A DNA stretch of 12,675 nucleotides, taken from contig QMXQ01000024.1 in assembly GCA_003662205.1 (NCBI GenBank), positions 1-12,675 on the forward strand, written 5' to 3'. Below are positions 10,669 through 12,675 of this stretch, piece after piece. Origin of the DNA: Candidatus Bathyarchaeota archaeon. GTDB taxonomy: Archaea > Thermoproteota > Bathyarchaeia > TCS64. The position numbers and the translations under genes were made by a program. Position 1 is the first letter of the stretch; each line of letters opens with the position of its first letter. The notes below the pieces were generated by a model. That model did not search any database, had not been told where the DNA came from, and saw nothing but the letters and a program-made list of their open reading frames with translations.

Positions 10669-12162
10669 TTAAAGGCTTTCCCTGAAGGGGTGGCGGGCGT
10701 TGTCCGCGTTCTCCGCGGCCTCCTCCGCCGTCGGCCGCCCCTCCATCGCCTTCCTTATGGCGTGGCGCATCGCCTTGTAGTTGTTGATGAAGACCCTGTG
10801 GCGGCGGGTCGCCGTCGGGTGGACGAAGACGTTCGCTATGAGGACGATGTCGTCAGTCGCCGGCAGTATGCCGTCCTCCACGGACTTCGCCACCGCCTTG
10901 GCGACGGCGGCCTGGGCGGGGCCGTAGACCATGCTCGCCTCCCTCAGCCCCCGGACGGGCACCGTCGGCACGATGAGGGTCGGGGGCTTCACCGCCATGT
11001 TCGGCTCCAGGATGGCCTGGAGGGCTTCTCGTTCCTTCGTCGGGTTCGCGAGGGCGTTGGCGTAGGCCTGGCCCACGGGGCCGTCGACCCTGCCGATGAG
11101 GAGGTCGATGTGGGCCACCTCGTTGGAGGCGGGGTCGACGAGGGCCTCGCCGGTCCGGAGCGTGAACTGCTCGATGACCTCCGGGGTGACGCCGACGGAG
11201 GCGAACCGGGCCGTCAGCGGCTTCTCCGGCTCCACCTTGAAGGTGATCGGCTTCTTCTCCACGAGGCCCAGCTTCTCCAGCTCGATGCGTAGCTCCTCCC
11301 TGAGCTCGTAGCTGAGGGTGTCGCCCATGATGATGGGCCGTCGCGTCCTCCCGACGGGGACGCCCATGTAGTTCAGGCACGCCTTGGGCCCCAGGGCGCC
11401 CGTGGCCACGATGTGCCGGGTGAACTTCTGGATGCGGCGCTGGATCGCCCTCGCCTCCTCGAGCTTCCCCTCCTTCACCTTGCGGTAGATGTCGAGCCAG
11501 AATGGTGCGATGACGTTGGCGCTGGCCAAGATCATGCCGCTCGCCCCGGCCGCGAGGGCGGGGAGCACCACCTCGTCCCAGCCGACGACCACGTCGATCT
11601 TGTCGCTCACCTTTTCCAGCACCGACATCATGTATTTCAGGTCGCCGCTGGAGTCCTTCAGCCCGACGATGTTGTCGACCTCGGCGAGGTCCTCGATGAC
11701 CTGCCAAGGGATGTACTGACCCGTGGTCGAGGGGATATTGTAGAGGACGATGGGGAGGTCGACGGCCTCGGCGATGGCGAGGTAGTGGTCGTAGATGCCT
11801 TTTCCGCCCTTCGGTTTCATGTAGTAGGGGTTGACGATGATGGCGGCGTCGGCCCCAACGTCCTTCGCGTGTCGGGTCGCCTCGATGACGAGCTTCGTCG
11901 CCGTGTCCCCGGTCCCGGCTATGACGGGGATGCGGCCGTTGACCTGATCGACGCAGACCTCGATGACCCGGGCCCGCTCCTGCTGAGTCATCAGGGAGAA
12001 CTCCCCGGTCGTGCCGCAGGGGACGATGCCTGTGATGCCCTTCTCGATGAGCCAGTCTATGAGGTTGCGGAACGCCGGCTCGTCGAACTCCTCATGCTTG
12101 TCGAAGGGCGTCACCACCGCCGGCAGGACGCCTTCGAGCCTGAATCCTTTCACCCTTCCCAT
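10669..12162 (-). CDS. fae: DapA-family aldolase fused to formaldehyde-activating enzyme (Fae)
   Basis: One uninterrupted 497-residue frame. Residues 9-300 are a class I, Schiff-base TIM-barrel aldolase/lyase of the DapA/NanA family: GVLPAVVTPF, PCGTTGEFSLM (48-58), Tyr141 in LYNIPSTTGQY, and the Schiff-base Lys169 in IVGLKDSSGD. The arginine that binds the substrate carboxylate in true dihydrodipicolinate synthase (Pro-Ser-Arg-Thr-Gly) is Thr146 here, so lysine synthesis is unlikely. Residues 332-480 are Fae: GEALVDPASNEVAHIDLLIG with the catalytic-type His351, LEPNMAVKPPTLIVPTV, MVYGPAQAAVAKAV, and an IANVFVHPTA strand. Fae condenses formaldehyde with tetrahydromethanopterin to methylene-H4MPT. 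Fae-Hps fusions are known in archaea; I do not know a DapA-Fae one. ATG 12160-12162 has AGGTG at 12168-12172. The interrupted amidohydrolase follows. Confidence 0.92.
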   Translation of the reverse strand: MGRVKGFRLEGVLPAVVTPFDKHEEFDEPAFRNLIDWLIEKGITGIVPCGTTGEFSLMTQQERARVIEVCVDQVNGRIPVIAGTGDTATKLVIEATRHAKDVGADAAIIVNPYYMKPKGGKGIYDHYLAIAEAVDLPIVLYNIPSTTGQYIPWQVIEDLAEVDNIVGLKDSSGDLKYMMSVLEKVSDKIDVVVGWDEVVLPALAAGASGMILASANVIAPFWLDIYRKVKEGKLEEARAIQRRIQKFTRHIVATGALGPKACLNYMGVPVGRTRRPIIMGDTLSYELREELRIELEKLGLVEKKPITFKVEPEKPLTARFASVGVTPEVIEQFTLRTGEALVDPASNEVAHIDLLIGRVDGPVGQAYANALANPTKEREALQAILEPNMAVKPPTLIVPTVPVRGLREASMVYGPAQAAVAKAVAKSVEDGILPATDDIVLIANVFVHPTATRRHRVFINNYKAMRHAIRKAMEGRPTAEEAAENADNARHPFRESL

Positions 12163-12192
12163 AGAAGCACCTGAGAATAGAGGGGCTTGAAG

Positions 12193-12203
12193 TGTTTATA
12201 AAA
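12193..12203 (-). promoter_or_regulatory. TATA box upstream of the aldolase-Fae gene
   Basis: CTTTTATAAAC, read on the minus strand, is centred about 36 bp before the ATG at 12162. The predicted start near 12172 leaves a 10-nt leader holding the AGGTG site. The TTTATAAA core is symmetrical and so could also fire toward the winged-helix gene on the plus strand. The remainder of 12163-12307 shows no ORF or clear hairpin. Confidence 0.55.
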
Positions 12204-12307
12204 GTCAATGGGGCCGACGGCGGTTATGTGGAAGAGAGCGTTTCTCCTGTAAGCGGGGGAAACCTCATTTACGAGTCCCACGCCCTATTCAACCGGATTT
12301 GGCCGCG

Positions 12308-12675
12308 ATGACTCTGGAGGTTCCCCTCAGAACCGCCGCGCTCTTCACTCTCAGCCGGCACCACCTGCTCGAACGGGCTCCTAGGGACCAAGCCCTCGAT
12401 GTCGTGGACGATATCCTCGGCCTGAACGCTCAGGGAGCTCTCAACGTCCAGCTGAGCCTGTGGAACCGTGTCTCCGACCTGGACACCGCCTTCATCCCCC
12501 GGGCCCTGCACGTGGAGCGCAGCCTCGTCAAGACCTGGGTGATGAGGAACACCGTCCACGTCATTCCGGCGAAAGAGGGGGAACCGCTTCGCCGGCATGA
12601 CGTGGACGGTGTTCCTCATCACCCAGGTCGTGACGAGGCTGCGCTCCACGTGGCGGGCCCGGGGGGTGAAGGCGG
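12308..12675 (+). CDS. 5' part of a winged-helix (HTH_42-like) protein, running into an inverted repeat
   Basis: From ATG 12308 (TTG 12299 is an alternative) the frame reads HHLLERAPRDQALDVVDDIL, then GLNAQGALNVQLSLWNRVSD, then VERSLVKTWVMRNTVHVIPA. This order of an 'AQ' helix, a Leu-Trp-x-Arg-Val helix and a Lys-Thr-Trp-x-Met-Arg-x-Thr-x-His strand matches the winged-helix DNA-binding family PF06224, whose members usually have more than 300 residues. Homology ends near 12573, after about 88 codons. Beyond that the frame is open only because it reads the antisense of its own copy in the palindrome. The gene is therefore truncated, either by a real rearrangement or by a contig-end artefact. 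Confidence 0.6.
   Translation, partial: MTLEVPLRTAALFTLSRHHLLERAPRDQALDVVDDILGLNAQGALNVQLSLWNRVSDLDTAFIPRALHVERSLVKTWVMRNTVHVIPAKEGEPLRRHDVDGVPHHPGRDEAALHVAGPGGEG
12486..12675. repeat. Long inverted repeat (88-bp arms, 14-bp loop) at the window end
   Basis: Arm 12486-12573 is the reverse complement of 12588-12675 without gaps, with 5 mismatches in 88 positions. The loop is 12574-12587. The innermost stem is CCGGCGAA facing TTCGCCGG. The right arm on the minus strand encodes a slightly different version of the same winged-helix segment (VERSLVTTWVMRNTVHVMPA). The four codons that differ are all amino-acid changing. Confidence 0.9.

Noticed and set aside
10853..11707. 284-codon minus-strand frame overlapping the aldolase-Fae gene, and 253-codon plus-strand frame at 11413-12174
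   Set aside because: Both are shadows of a strongly supported coding sequence; their residue composition is low-complexity and no family is recognisable.
10669..12162. Ordinary dapA for lysine synthesis
   Set aside because: The substrate-binding arginine is missing, the protein carries a whole Fae domain, and no lysine genes are nearby.

Overview
The window looks archaeal. TATA-like boxes precede several genes, GTG and TTG starts are common, ribosome binding sites read GGAGG or GGTGA, and the proteins are of archaeal type: an eukaryote-like small primase with a PriL-like Fe-S tail, a HerA/FtsK-like ATPase, and a formaldehyde-activating enzyme (Fae) implying tetrahydromethanopterin C1 chemistry. 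The host DNA is GC-rich. I cannot assign a lineage; an uncultivated TACK-type or other H4MPT-using archaeon is plausible, and the fold-back at the right edge suggests a metagenomic contig end.

Layout. (1) 1-262 is the 3' end of a CGGC-like protein. (2) 292-1533 and 10384-10623, both on the minus strand, are two halves of one MtaD/SAH-deaminase-type amidohydrolase. They are separated by an integrated element whose crossover cores (ATGTGGGC) lie at 1520-1527 and 10415-10422, so the excised circle would be 8,895 bp. Removing it rejoins a 478-residue frame exactly through the metal-binding Asp-Ala-His-Ile-His motif. (3) Inside the element are a tyrosine integrase at the left end; a distinctly AT-rich cargo block (HicA/HicB toxin-antitoxin pair, a third operon member, an ORF remnant and a winged-helix regulator); and then a tightly overlapping plus-strand operon (4550-10322). 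That operon encodes a ribbon-helix-helix protein, three small unknown proteins, a zinc-ribbon AAA-like ATPase, the primase, two further unknown proteins, and a HerA/FtsK-like ATPase with an HTH tail. Three abutting palindromes close the operon just before attR. (4) To the right the host operon continues upstream of the amidohydrolase with a DapA-family aldolase fused to Fae (10669-12162, minus). (5) 12308-12675 holds the 5' part of a winged-helix (HTH_42-like) gene that runs into an 88-bp-arm inverted repeat ending exactly at the window edge.

How it fits together. The element looks like a plasmid-derived integrative element: it carries its own replication ATPase and primase, a DNA-translocase-like ATPase, regulators and an addiction module. 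I see no capsid, relaxase or other transfer gene. The attachment sites reconstruct well: attP is a 17-6-17 dyad around GTGGGC and attB a shorter dyad around the same six bases. Integration switches off the amidohydrolase and precise excision would restore it. The most striking host gene is the aldolase-Fae fusion, which suggests direct hand-over of formaldehyde between a pyruvate-type aldolase and H4MPT.
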